From Haladaptatus caseinilyticus (GTDB taxonomy: Archaea; Halobacteriota; Halobacteria; Halobacteriales; Haladaptataceae): DNA of 64,000 nt. Both the position numbers and the translations under genes were made by a program. The stretch covers positions 2,583,752 to 2,647,751 of the forward strand of contig NZ_CP111036.1 in NCBI RefSeq assembly GCF_026248685.1, in the 5' to 3' direction. Below are positions 52,034 to 60,189 of this stretch, piece after piece. Below the pieces are notes generated by a model, which saw only the letters and a program-made list of their open reading frames with translations, searched no databases and was not told the origin of the DNA. How positions within the stretch are numbered: the first letter of the stretch is position 1; each line of letters opens with the position of its first letter.

Positions 52034-54391
52034 GTGAGTCAGATCGATATCAGCCGACTCGCACTCGACACGCTCCCAGTAAACGTCGCCGTTCTCGATG
52101 ATCGAGGCGTGGTAGTGGCGACGAACGGGACATGGGAAGAGTTCGGCCGGGAAAACGGCCTTACGACGACGACGCTTGGCAGTAGCTATCTCGACGTGTG
52201 TGATACCGCCAACGACCCGACCGCACGGAAAGCGGCGACGGGAATCAGGGATATCCTCGGCGGGAAACAGACCGAGTTTACGCTCGAATATCCGTGTCAC
52301 TCGCCGACTGAGAAACGGTGGTTCATCATGTACGCCATGGGTGCGACGACCGGTGACAACTCATACGTCGTCGTTGCACATCTGAACGTTACGGACCGCA
52401 AGCAACAAGAGTTTCAGGTGGAGCGGTATCAGACCATCGTCCAAAACGTTCCGCTCGTACTCTTCGTTCTCGACGCTGACGGCACGTTCACCCTCTCCGA
52501 AGGTCGCGGACTGGCGTCTCTCGGACTCACCGACGGCGAAGTCGTCGGTGAGTCGGTGTACGATCGATACGGCGAGGTTCCACAGATCGTGGCGGACTGC
52601 GATGCGGCACTCTCCGGCGAACAAGTCCGCTCAACGACGGAACTCGGCGATCTCGTCTTCGAGGTAGTCTATCGACCCGTGTTGAACGGCGAAGGGGAGG
52701 TAGACCGCGTCGTTGGCGTCGCGATAGACGTGACGAAACGGGAGCGACACGAACAGGTCCTCGGCTCGCTCTCGGACCTCACACGGGAGTTGCTGGAAGC
52801 AGAGACCCCCGGCGACGTGTGTGCACTCGCCGTCGAAGGGGCGGCCACGGTTCTCGATCTCCCGGAGACGTTCATCGCGCTTTACGACGAATCCGAACGA
52901 GCGTTGCGGGTTCGCGCAGGTGAACTCCCGGACGAAACGTTCCCGGATGGACTGTTAGAGACAGAGGACGATGGTGGTCTCGCATGGCAGTCGTTCATCA
53001 AGAACGAACCGCGATTCAGCGATGAAATCGCCATCCTTCCCCTCAGCAGCCACGGTGTTTTCGTTACGAAAGTGTCTGACGATGCGACACTCGACGTCGC
53101 TGAACTCTGTGCCGCAGCGGTTGAGTCGGCATTGGGACGAGCGGACCGGGAACGAACTCTACGAGAGCACGAAGCCACCCTCCGTCGGCAGAACGCGGCG
53201 CTCGAACGGCTCAACGAATTGAACGAAAGCATTCGAGGCATCGACCGAGCGCTCGTCGAAGCACGAAGTCGCGACGAAATCGAACAGGCTGTCTGTACTC
53301 GGCTGACGAGCGGTGGCCCTTACCGCTTTGGGTGGATCGGGGAACACGACCCCGGAACTAAAACGGTGAATCCCCGTGAGTCGGCGGGCGTGAGCCGTGG
53401 CTTTCTCGATACGGTCACCGTCACTCCCGACGACATAGATTCGACGGACCCGACGGGAACCGCGATGCGGACGGGCCGGGCACAGGTCGTGCAAGACGTC
53501 CTCCGTGAACCACCATCGGAACCGTGGCAACGTGAGGCACTCAAACGTGGCTATCGATCGGTCTGTGCGCTTCCGCTTCATTACGAAGACGCCGTCTATG
53601 GCGTCCTCACGGTCTACTCGGACAGGAAGGGGACGTTCGACGACTTGGAACGTGCAGTCCTCGACGACGTGAGCCAAACGGTCGCCTACGCGATCAACGC
53701 AGTCGAGAGCAAAAAAGCGCTCACCGGCGGCGACGTAATCGAACTCAAATTCGACGTGGTGGACCCTGCCATCGTTTTCGTGTCCGTCGCATCCGAAACC
53801 GGCGGCCGTGTCGAGTTCAAGGGCATGGTTTCCGAATCCGATGGCGCACCGAAATGCTTCTTTACCGTTCGAGATGCGGCAATCGAAGACGTACTCGATG
53901 TCGCGTCTCACTCGCTCGAAATCATCGATGTCGAACACGTCAGCGACCGATACGACTCCACGCTGTTTTCAGCAACACTGACGGAGTCGAGTTTTATCGG
54001 GACGCTTCTCGACCACGGTGCGGTGCCTGAGTCGTTCTTCGTAGAGGATTTGCCTGGACGAGTGATCGTCCGATTGCCCGCGAACGCTGACATTCGAACG
54101 TTCGTCGAGGTACTTCAGCGTCGGTTCCCCGCCATCGAACTTCGAAGTCGCCGTCAGCGAGAGCACACATCGAAATCCGGGAATTTGGACGTTTTGCTCA
54201 CTGAAACATTGACCGAAAGACAACGTGAAACGCTGGAAGCTGCCTACTTCAGTGGCTTTTTCGATTCGCCGCGAAAGAGTACCGGCGAGGAAGTGGGACG
54301 CTCGCTCGGAATCTCTCAACCGACGTTCCAACATCATCTCCGTGCCGCGGAACGAAAACTGCTCTCCCAACTGCTCGAACGAGGGGTCTAG
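52034..54391 (+). CDS. PAS/GAF sensor with Bat-type and HTH-10 output domains
   Basis: A 785-residue cytosolic regulator. Two PAS domains (about 1-120 and 125-240), GAF domains at about 241-385 and 402-560, a bacterio-opsin-activator-like domain (565-715, IELKFDVVDPAIVFVSVASE) and the C-terminal HTH-10 (726-785, LTERQRETLEAAY...SLGISQPTFQHHLRAAERKL). This architecture is the haloarchaeal Bat-like family that senses redox, light or small ligands and binds DNA directly. The GTG 52034 start follows a purine-rich GGGGGAAGGGGAAAT; an alternative GTG is 51992. Three tiny genes follow. Confidence 0.9.
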   Translation: MSQIDISRLALDTLPVNVAVLDDRGVVVATNGTWEEFGRENGLTTTTLGSSYLDVCDTANDPTARKAATGIRDILGGKQTEFTLEYPCHSPTEKRWFIMYAMGATTGDNSYVVVAHLNVTDRKQQEFQVERYQTIVQNVPLVLFVLDADGTFTLSEGRGLASLGLTDGEVVGESVYDRYGEVPQIVADCDAALSGEQVRSTTELGDLVFEVVYRPVLNGEGEVDRVVGVAIDVTKRERHEQVLGSLSDLTRELLEAETPGDVCALAVEGAATVLDLPETFIALYDESERALRVRAGELPDETFPDGLLETEDDGGLAWQSFIKNEPRFSDEIAILPLSSHGVFVTKVSDDATLDVAELCAAAVESALGRADRERTLREHEATLRRQNAALERLNELNESIRGIDRALVEARSRDEIEQAVCTRLTSGGPYRFGWIGEHDPGTKTVNPRESAGVSRGFLDTVTVTPDDIDSTDPTGTAMRTGRAQVVQDVLREPPSEPWQREALKRGYRSVCALPLHYEDAVYGVLTVYSDRKGTFDDLERAVLDDVSQTVAYAINAVESKKALTGGDVIELKFDVVDPAIVFVSVASETGGRVEFKGMVSESDGAPKCFFTVRDAAIEDVLDVASHSLEIIDVEHVSDRYDSTLFSATLTESSFIGTLLDHGAVPESFFVEDLPGRVIVRLPANADIRTFVEVLQRRFPAIELRSRRQREHTSKSGNLDVLLTETLTERQRETLEAAYFSGFFDSPRKSTGEEVGRSLGISQPTFQHHLRAAERKLLSQLLERGV

Positions 54392-54468
54392 ATAGATAGA
54401 TGCCACCGTTTGAGGGGGCGTTCAATCTAGCTGAAAGGGACTTGCCCGAACATTCCGTATCAATAATC

Positions 54469-54726
54469 ATGAGAACAGACGTACGACGGCGCCCCAACGG
54501 CCAAGACGGTGACCAGCCGAGTCTGGCCGTTCTCTCTGCCGTGATGGATAGAGCGGGATACGACGATGCGACCGATTTCGATACGTGCTTATACGACGTT
54601 ATCGACCCGGACGCGCTCGATGCGCTCTTCCATCGGCGGACAAGAAACGCCCGCGTCGAGTTCTCACTCGACGGATACACGGTACACGTCCATAGCAGCG
54701 GGGCAGTCGAGGTCCTCGATGAGTGA
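54469..54726 (+). CDS. HalOD1 output-domain protein
   Basis: An 85-residue stand-alone HalOD1 domain: SLAVLSAVMDRAGYDDATDF, then the diagnostic LYDVIDPDALDALF (about 43-56) and a two-strand end VEFSLDGYTVHVHSSGAVEV. HalOD1 is a haloarchaeal domain often attached to two-component outputs; its biochemical role is unknown. ATG 54469 is preferred; an upstream ATG at 54400 would add 23 residues of atypical sequence. It lies just after the HTH-10 regulator. Confidence 0.82.
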   Translation: MRTDVRRRPNGQDGDQPSLAVLSAVMDRAGYDDATDFDTCLYDVIDPDALDALFHRRTRNARVEFSLDGYTVHVHSSGAVEVLDE

Positions 54727-54728
54727 CG

Positions 54729-54938
54729 ATGGACGGGCAACGCACGGACAATAACGGTCCGGACGTCCTCGGTGAAGAGCAGGTCTGTGCGAACTGCGGT
54801 GATACCATCGAAATCGGGTCGTGGCACCCCGTTCTCGCCGAGACGGATGACAGTGGCATGTTTCACCTGTATCCGTTCTGCAGTCCCCACTGTCGGGATG
54901 TGTGGAACCGTACGCAAACAACCCAGAATCGAGAATGA
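54729..54938 (+). CDS. Small zinc-binding protein (DUF7576-like)
   Basis: A 69-residue protein with C-x2-C (CANC) and C-x3-C (CSPHC) separated by about 30 residues (GDTIEIGSWHPVLAE... FHLYPF), a treble-clef-like zinc arrangement. ATG 54729 is used; a GTG two codons upstream is possible. It starts two bases after the HalOD1 stop and overlaps the next ORF by ATGA. The DUF7576 name is from memory. Function unknown. Confidence 0.78.
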   Translation: MDGQRTDNNGPDVLGEEQVCANCGDTIEIGSWHPVLAETDDSGMFHLYPFCSPHCRDVWNRTQTTQNRE

Positions 54939-55069
54939 CTGAACAACGACCAAGCAACATCGAATACAGCGAGTACGAAGACGAATACGGTGTCGTAGCG
55001 ATGTTTTACGATCCCGAAAACCAGCGAGCGTGGATCCGCGCCAGCACGACGGTCCCGGTACGAAGGTAA
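54935..55069 (+). CDS. DUF7331-like micro-protein
   Basis: A 44-residue ORF beginning ATGA over the preceding stop. The core EYSEYEDEYGVVAMFYDPEN, then AWIRASTTVPV, parallels the 61-residue DUF7331 protein at 7430-7615 (YETEDGVVFYDAENPLGW...). Translational coupling and this similarity make it a real gene. It completes a cassette of HTH-10 regulator, HalOD1, zinc protein and DUF7331-like protein. Confidence 0.75.
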   Translation: MTEQRPSNIEYSEYEDEYGVVAMFYDPENQRAWIRASTTVPVRR

Positions 55070-55185
55070 GGGGGTGTGGGGTCGAACCGTTTTCTGACGG
55101 CCCCTTCTCGTTCTCTGCGGATAGCAGTTTGCCGCGAATCCTTGAAACGTGAAGAATATTATCCAAAAGCGTACTACTACCATCC

Positions 55186-55866
55186 GTGCACGCAAGATTC
55201 ATCGAGTTACTGGAGAACAATTCGGAGCACGCAACCGAGTTTCAGTCCCGATTCGACGATGTACAGGATTCCCAGCATCCGGACGTTGTCACCGTTTGCT
55301 GTTCGGACTCACGTGTCCTACAGGATCACATCTGGGGGAACGACGAACCCGGCCAAATCTTCACCTGTAGCAACATCGGAAACCGCGTCGTTCAGCGAAC
55401 CGACTCCGGTGAGGTCGTCTCGGGAGACGTTCTCTATCCGGTCGAACATACGGGAACGGAAACCATCGTCGTCGTCGGACACACCGGTTGTGGAGCCGTT
55501 ACCGCGACGTACGACGACGTGACCGATGGGGTCTCCGAACCGGCCGGTATCGAGCATTGCCTTGGACTGTTGAAGCCGCATCTCGAAGGCGGCGTCGAAC
55601 TACTCCCCACGAACCTGAACAGAGCGGAGGCGATAAATCGACTCGTCGAATACAACGTCGATAGGCAGGTCGAATTCCTCGGGAAGAGCGACGAAATCCC
55701 TTCGAACGTCGATATCATCGGCGTCGTATACGATTTCCAGGACGTTTACTCCGATAACCGGGGACAAGCTCACGTCATCAACGTCAACGGCGAAACTGCC
55801 GTCGAGACACTGCAGGAGGAGTATTCGGAAATCGCCCCACGAATCGCACGACTGTGGGAGTATTGA
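55186..55866 (+). CDS. Beta-class carbonic anhydrase
   Basis: A 226-residue enzyme interconverting CO2 and bicarbonate. The zinc ligands are C39 (in CCSDSR, with the D41-R43 dyad), H99 and C102 (GHTGCG). NIGNRV near 63-68 is also conserved. It has no signal peptide, so it acts in the cytosol. The GTG start at 55186 lies about 30 bases after an AT-rich AGAATATTATCC promoter element, giving a short leader. Bicarbonate could feed the biotin carboxylase encoded in the window, but that link is only contextual. Confidence 0.92.
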   Translation: MHARFIELLENNSEHATEFQSRFDDVQDSQHPDVVTVCCSDSRVLQDHIWGNDEPGQIFTCSNIGNRVVQRTDSGEVVSGDVLYPVEHTGTETIVVVGHTGCGAVTATYDDVTDGVSEPAGIEHCLGLLKPHLEGGVELLPTNLNRAEAINRLVEYNVDRQVEFLGKSDEIPSNVDIIGVVYDFQDVYSDNRGQAHVINVNGETAVETLQEEYSEIAPRIARLWEY

Positions 55867-55899
55867 ACGTTCCAACGCTTAACAGCTCCAAACCCCCCG

Positions 55900-57033
55900 T
55901 CATAGCGAGCCGAAAAACGAATTGAGGTCGTCGGCGACCAACTTCGGTTCCTCCCATTCGAGAAAATGGCCGCCTCGAGAGGCCTCCCGCCAGCGGTCGA
56001 TTCGATAGGTTCGTTCTGCCCACTCCCTCGGCGTGGGGAACATATCCGCCGGAGCCATCAACATCGCCGTCGGAACGTCGAGGCGTCCCCATTCGCCGGG
56101 GTCGTGGGCAGATTCGTAGTAGAGTCGCACGGAGGAGGCAATCGTTTCCGTGGTCCAATAGATAGTCAAGTTGGTCAGCAGTTCGTCCTTGGTGAACGAA
56201 TCTTCAACGTCGCCGTCGTTGTCGCTCCACGTTCGAAATTTCTCGACGATCCATGCCGCTAAACCGACTGGTGAGTCGTTCAAACCGTAGGCGAGCGTTT
56301 GGGGTTTCGTCGATTGTTCCATCGCATAGGCCGCCTCCTCTCGCATCCACCGTTCGGCGTTTTCGAGAAACTCGACTTCGGCGTCAGTTGGGTCGTCCGG
56401 TATCTGACCTTCATCGACGCGCGGGTTCGTCCCACTGAAATGAGCGCCTATCAGGGAGTCCGGATAGTTGAGCCCGAGTTGAACGAGCACACCGGCCCCG
56501 ATGTCGCTTCCTCGACCCGCATATCGATCGTATCCTAACTCCTCCGTCATCAGCTTCTGGAACAGATTCGCGATATGGGGGACGCTCATCCCGCGACGAG
56601 TCGGGCGGTCGGAAAATCCGTATCCCGGCAAAGACGGGACAACGACGTCGAACGATATCGACGCGTCGATATCGTAGTTCGACGGTCGGGTCAGCATCGG
56701 AACGATATCCAGCATCTGCACGAACGAACTCGGCCAACCGTGCAGGAGTAAGAGCGGTATCGATTCGTCCCCTTCACCGCGTTCGTGAACGAAGTGAATG
56801 CCGAACCCATCGAGGGAAGTTCGATACTGGTCGAACTCGTTCATCCACTCCTCCTGTTCATCCCAATCGAACTCACCTCGCCAGTAGTCGATTAGCTCTT
56901 GGAGATACGAACGGTTGACACCGTATTCCCATCCCGCGTCTTCGATCTCGTCCGGCCATCGGGTTCGGTTCAATCGAGTTTGGAGGTCGTCGAGCGCCTC
57001 CTCCGGAACAGCGATCTCACATTTTTCGACCAT
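55900..57033 (-). CDS. Epoxide hydrolase (alpha/beta hydrolase with EHN domain)
   Basis: A 377-residue protein. The N-terminal EHN segment (1-105, LQTRLNRTRWPDEIEDAGWEYG) is followed by the alpha/beta fold: LLLHGWPSSF oxyanion-side motif, the nucleophile in GRGSDIGAGV (Asp after Ser), and a C-terminal catalytic His in GGHFLEWEEP. Family members open epoxides by water addition, for example microsomal-type hydrolases. Substrate unknown. It converges on the carbonic anhydrase gene. Confidence 0.9.
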   Translation of the reverse strand: MVEKCEIAVPEEALDDLQTRLNRTRWPDEIEDAGWEYGVNRSYLQELIDYWRGEFDWDEQEEWMNEFDQYRTSLDGFGIHFVHERGEGDESIPLLLLHGWPSSFVQMLDIVPMLTRPSNYDIDASISFDVVVPSLPGYGFSDRPTRRGMSVPHIANLFQKLMTEELGYDRYAGRGSDIGAGVLVQLGLNYPDSLIGAHFSGTNPRVDEGQIPDDPTDAEVEFLENAERWMREEAAYAMEQSTKPQTLAYGLNDSPVGLAAWIVEKFRTWSDNDGDVEDSFTKDELLTNLTIYWTTETIASSVRLYYESAHDPGEWGRLDVPTAMLMAPADMFPTPREWAERTYRIDRWREASRGGHFLEWEEPKLVADDLNSFFGSL

Positions 57034-57223
57034 GTGTCCCTCCTCTACTACCTTCGGGACAGAACGACAAAACCACCGCTGATGAGTGCACGCTCCAGTT
57101 CCGGACAGACAGTCGTTTACTCCCCATCGGTTCGATAGCTGAAAGCCGGTCCCACGGCCCGCTAGCCGTTCGGTAGCAGTCGCAAGCAGGACGCTTTTGC
57201 ACCCTTCGCTTGGAATTCCGACT

Positions 57224-57754
57224 ATGGGAAACCACGAGAACTCCTGGTTGGGACCTCAAAAAAGAGCAAAGCCACTCGTCCGGGCCGGAGTTCTTCTCGG
57301 ATTGGGGTTGGGCGGCTTTTTCGACGGCATCGTCATCCACCAAATCCTTCAATGGCACCACATGCTGACCTCTCATCCGAACCCGAGCGTCGCCAACGAT
57401 ATCCGACTGAACATGATGGCCGACGGCCTCTTTCACGTCGCCACGTACGCCTTCACCGTTCTCGGAATCGTCCTCCTCTGGCGTGCATGGCGAACCCCCG
57501 TCGTTCCTCGGTCGGGGCGAACGCTACTCGGAAGCACTGTTCTCGGATGGGGCTGTTTCAACCTTATCGAGGGTATCGTCGATCATCACCTCCTCGGCAT
57601 TCATCACGTCTGGCCGGCCGGTCCCGGTCCCGTTCTCCTCTGGGACCTCGTATTTTTGGCATCGGGTGTTCTGTTCGTCGTCGTCGGATACATCGTAATT
57701 CGGAACACCAAGTCAGTCCCGGAACCATCCGAAACGGAGACGATATCGCACTAA
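57224..57754 (+). CDS. DUF2243 family membrane protein
   Basis: A 176-residue integral membrane protein with about four hydrophobic spans. Conserved features are GLGGFFDGIVIHQILQWHH near the N-terminus (His-rich helix), NMMADGLFHVATYAFTVLG, LGWGCFNLIEGIVDHHLLGI and the final helix. These match DUF2243. The repeated His residues inside helices suggest heme or metal binding, which is inference. ATG 57224 gives the family start. Confidence 0.88.
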   Translation: MGNHENSWLGPQKRAKPLVRAGVLLGLGLGGFFDGIVIHQILQWHHMLTSHPNPSVANDIRLNMMADGLFHVATYAFTVLGIVLLWRAWRTPVVPRSGRTLLGSTVLGWGCFNLIEGIVDHHLLGIHHVWPAGPGPVLLWDLVFLASGVLFVVVGYIVIRNTKSVPEPSETETISH

Positions 57755-57867
57755 CTGCCCACTCGACCTTCGCTCCGGCGGACGGATCGATTTTCACACC
57801 GCTGGCGAACGAAACGGAGTTCGGTTCTTATACTCCCGACAAGAATCCTTCACTCCGACCGCTAACC

Positions 57868-58491
57868 ATGCAGAACGACCTATTTCCTACAGACGCCGAA
57901 AGTGAACGGCTTCGGTACGAACCGTTTCACGAATCGGTCGAAATCCTCGACCTCTACGAACATCATCGTTCCGGCGAGATGGATGTCGTGATGCGCCCGC
58001 TCGGGGAGAACCCACACGCGACGCCGAAGGCGACGATGGACGAACTACAGTCAGCCAAAGAAGCGTGGGAATCCGGCGAGCGAGCGACCTACACCATCTC
58101 TTCGAAATCCGACGGCGAATTCGTCGGCGTCGCCGAACAGTGGCTCGAATGGGACAAGCGTCGAGCTTCGTTTGGGATGTGGATACGCGAGCCGTTTTGG
58201 GGACGTGGGTGTTCGAGTGAACGGGCCGGTACGATGTCGTACGTCGCCTTCGAATGGCTGGACCTCGACCTCGTGAGCGTCGGCCACGATCCCGAAAACG
58301 AACAGTCCCGACGTGCAATCGAGAAGTACGTCGATGCCTACTGTGGACAGCACGATGCTGTCCTCCGAAATTGGCTCCCATCGAATGACTTCGGTGACCC
58401 GACGGGCGTTCACGTGTACAGCATACTACAAGAGCAGTGGCGGGAGAACGTTACCACAGCGGAAATAGCGACGATTCGAGTCGGTGCATGA
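57868..58491 (+). CDS. GNAT family acetyltransferase (RimJ/RimL type)
   Basis: A 207-residue acetyl-CoA-dependent transferase. SERLRYEPFHES at the start, FVGVAEQWLEWDKRRASFGMW in the core beta strands, then the acetyl-CoA loop FWGRGCSSERAGTMSYVAFE and VGHDPENEQSRRAIEKYVDAY. It could acetylate a protein N-terminus or a small molecule. ATG 57868 is chosen; the frame is open upstream but lies inside the DUF2243 gene in a different frame. Confidence 0.86.
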   Translation: MQNDLFPTDAESERLRYEPFHESVEILDLYEHHRSGEMDVVMRPLGENPHATPKATMDELQSAKEAWESGERATYTISSKSDGEFVGVAEQWLEWDKRRASFGMWIREPFWGRGCSSERAGTMSYVAFEWLDLDLVSVGHDPENEQSRRAIEKYVDAYCGQHDAVLRNWLPSNDFGDPTGVHVYSILQEQWRENVTTAEIATIRVGA

Positions 58492-58687
58492 TTCAAACTT
58501 GGAATCCGAAACGTGAGCTCCCGTCCGAGTTAGCACTGTCCCTACTTCTCGCTGTTTTTGTTATGGACGAACCTCGTGTAGAGTGGTTTCTCGGATGGCT
58601 CTCTCATCGGCTTCGTGCTTTTAGGCTCTCGAGTGTCGGACCGCTATCACAGCGAATGCTTTTGCTTACATGAAGTGTAGCTCCGCT

Positions 58688-58996
58688 ATGATAGGACGGA
58701 TATGGCACGGGAGAACGCCCGCAGGAAAAGCGGATGCATACTTTGAATTCCAGAAGGAGCGGGCGATCCCCGATTACGAATCAATCGACGGAAACCTCGG
58801 TGCGTACGTGTTCCGCCGTATCGAAGGGGATGAAGCCCACTTTTTGACGCTCTCGTTTTGGGAGTCGAGAGACTCCATTCGACGATTCGCCGGCGAGGAC
58901 ATCGAATCAGCGAAGTATTACCCCGAAGACGAGGATTTCTTGTTGGAGTTCGAGCCAACCGTTATGCACTACGAGGTGTATCCGCGAAACGACTGA
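58688..58996 (+). CDS. Antibiotic biosynthesis monooxygenase (ABM) fold protein
   Basis: A 102-residue dimeric alpha/beta-barrel-type protein: IGRIWHGRTPAGKADAYFEF, GAYVFRRIEGDEAHFLTLSF and SRDSIRRFAGEDIESAKYYP with a final YEVYPRND. The FWES and YYPEDE segments match the ABM family. Members range from quinone monooxygenases to heme-degrading enzymes, so the activity is open. ATG 58688 matches the family start; six in-frame codons upstream were rejected. Confidence 0.82.
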   Translation: MIGRIWHGRTPAGKADAYFEFQKERAIPDYESIDGNLGAYVFRRIEGDEAHFLTLSFWESRDSIRRFAGEDIESAKYYPEDEDFLLEFEPTVMHYEVYPRND

Positions 58997-59017
58997 TACG
59001 CGGTGTATTGGTATCTA

Positions 59018-59323
59018 CTACCGACTCTCCCGCTGTTCGACCTTGTTCAATTCGATGAGTAGTCTGAAAACTGCCTTCACTAAATTCGAATCCACGTCGA
59101 ATCGTTTGGCGTTTTCACCCGCTCTGTCCATCACTTTCTGCTCTTGGCCCTCGTCAGTCGTCGGAATATCCTCGATGGATTTTACTTGGGCCACCGTCTC
59201 GGCAACGTAGGTTCGTCGGGCGATGAGTTCCACGATTTCGCGGTCGATGGATTCTATCTCTTCGCGGAGCTCCGCGAGCGTCATATCGTTCGGGTCCCGT
59301 CTGATTGCGTCGTCGTTAGCCAC
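59018..59323 (-). CDS. Chorismate mutase (AroQ type)
   Basis: A 101-residue all-helical enzyme turning chorismate into prephenate for Phe/Tyr synthesis. Active-site-type residues lie in RREIVEL-like SIDREIVELIARRTYVAETVAQVK (first helix) and in RLLIELNKVEQRESR. It lies directly downstream of shikimate kinase and overlaps it. Two starts are possible: GTG 59323, which gives an acidic N-terminus (VANDDAIRRD), or ATG 59284, which forms ATGA with the kinase stop. I favour the first, with low certainty. Confidence 0.9.
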   Translation of the reverse strand: MANDDAIRRDPNDMTLAELREEIESIDREIVELIARRTYVAETVAQVKSIEDIPTTDEGQEQKVMDRAGENAKRFDVDSNLVKAVFRLLIELNKVEQRESR

Positions 59324-60132
59324 GTTGTGCCCTCCAGTGATTCCCATCTTTCCTGTACATCCTCTAAAACCTCCCGCCCGCCGACGGCGACGAAGCTCGG
59401 GCCGGTCCCCGAGAGAGAGACCCCATCCACGTCCGGTAGGGCGGAAAGCAGTGGGTCGGTGGGGAACCCGAGCGCACCACAAAACGCGAACCCGTTGACC
59501 GTCATCGCTCGCCCGTACTCCCCATCGAGTGCGAGATCCGCTACCAACTCGGCCATCGGTGCGACTCGTCGACAGCGCGAAACGTCCGCATCCGACGAGA
59601 ACGCCTGCTCCGGTGGCGTAAATACGAGCACGTCCCACGACACTTCCTTCCGAGCGAGCAGTTCGTCGCGATTGTTGTCGGTAACCGTAACTCCTCCGAG
59701 CATGCTCGCACTGGCGTCGTCGAACGCCCCCGTTGCCGTCACGCCGACGTCGCGGGCGGCTCGCACCCCGAGTCGGCAGGCGTCTTCTCGTTCCATCTCC
59801 ACGTCGAGTGCGGACAGCGTCGCCAGGACAGTGGCGTTCGCGGCGGCGCTCGAACTCTTCAACCCGGATGCCATCGGAACGTCACTTTCGGTACGAACCG
59901 TTCCACCGAGGGACCGATCCGCGTCGGCGAAGTCGAGAACCGACTCGACACACCGCTCGATGAGGCGGGTGTCGGCGTTCGGCGCGTCCGCGATTTCACC
60001 TCGAATCCCGTCCGAGTCGTCCAGCGTGACCTCTGCAGTAGTGTATTCATCGATAGCGAACGCGGACCCGATGCCGGTGGCGAGTGCGTTGAGTACGGTT
60101 CCGGCGGCGGGTGCTTTCGCGCGGCCGTTCAT
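59281..60132 (-). CDS. aroK: Shikimate kinase, archaeal GHMP type
   Basis: A 283-residue GHMP-superfamily kinase phosphorylating shikimate in the chorismate pathway. It replaces the unrelated bacterial P-loop enzyme. The ATP motif is VPMASGLKSSSAAANA (proline-x-glycine-leucine-x-Ser-Ser-Ser-Ala), the first motif GRAKAPAAGTVLNALATGIG and the last SLSGTGPSFVAVGG. It is in an operon with chorismate mutase. An 8-base inverted repeat surrounds its start codon. Confidence 0.94.
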   Translation of the reverse strand: MNGRAKAPAAGTVLNALATGIGSAFAIDEYTTAEVTLDDSDGIRGEIADAPNADTRLIERCVESVLDFADADRSLGGTVRTESDVPMASGLKSSSAAANATVLATLSALDVEMEREDACRLGVRAARDVGVTATGAFDDASASMLGGVTVTDNNRDELLARKEVSWDVLVFTPPEQAFSSDADVSRCRRVAPMAELVADLALDGEYGRAMTVNGFAFCGALGFPTDPLLSALPDVDGVSLSGTGPSFVAVGGREVLEDVQERWESLEGTTWLTTTQSDGTRTI

Positions 60133-60140
60133 GGCCGCGC
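60119..60140. promoter_or_regulatory. Inverted repeat flanking the aroK start codon
   Basis: Arms GCGCGGCC (60119-60126) and GGCCGCGC (60133-60140) are perfect complements separated by GTTCAT, whose last three bases are the aroK ATG on the minus strand. If the transcript includes the upstream arm, the start codon would sit in the loop of a GC-rich hairpin. This could affect translation; it may also be chance. Confidence 0.3.
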
Positions 60141-60189
60141 TTCGCGGGGTGAGTTCTTCAGGGTGGCGGTAGACGCAATTCGTGACCGC

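Noticed and set aside
58437..58673. 78-codon frame between the GNAT and ABM genes
   Set aside because: It overlaps the GNAT gene end out of frame by 55 bases and has no recognisable features; the rest of the gap looks like promoter.
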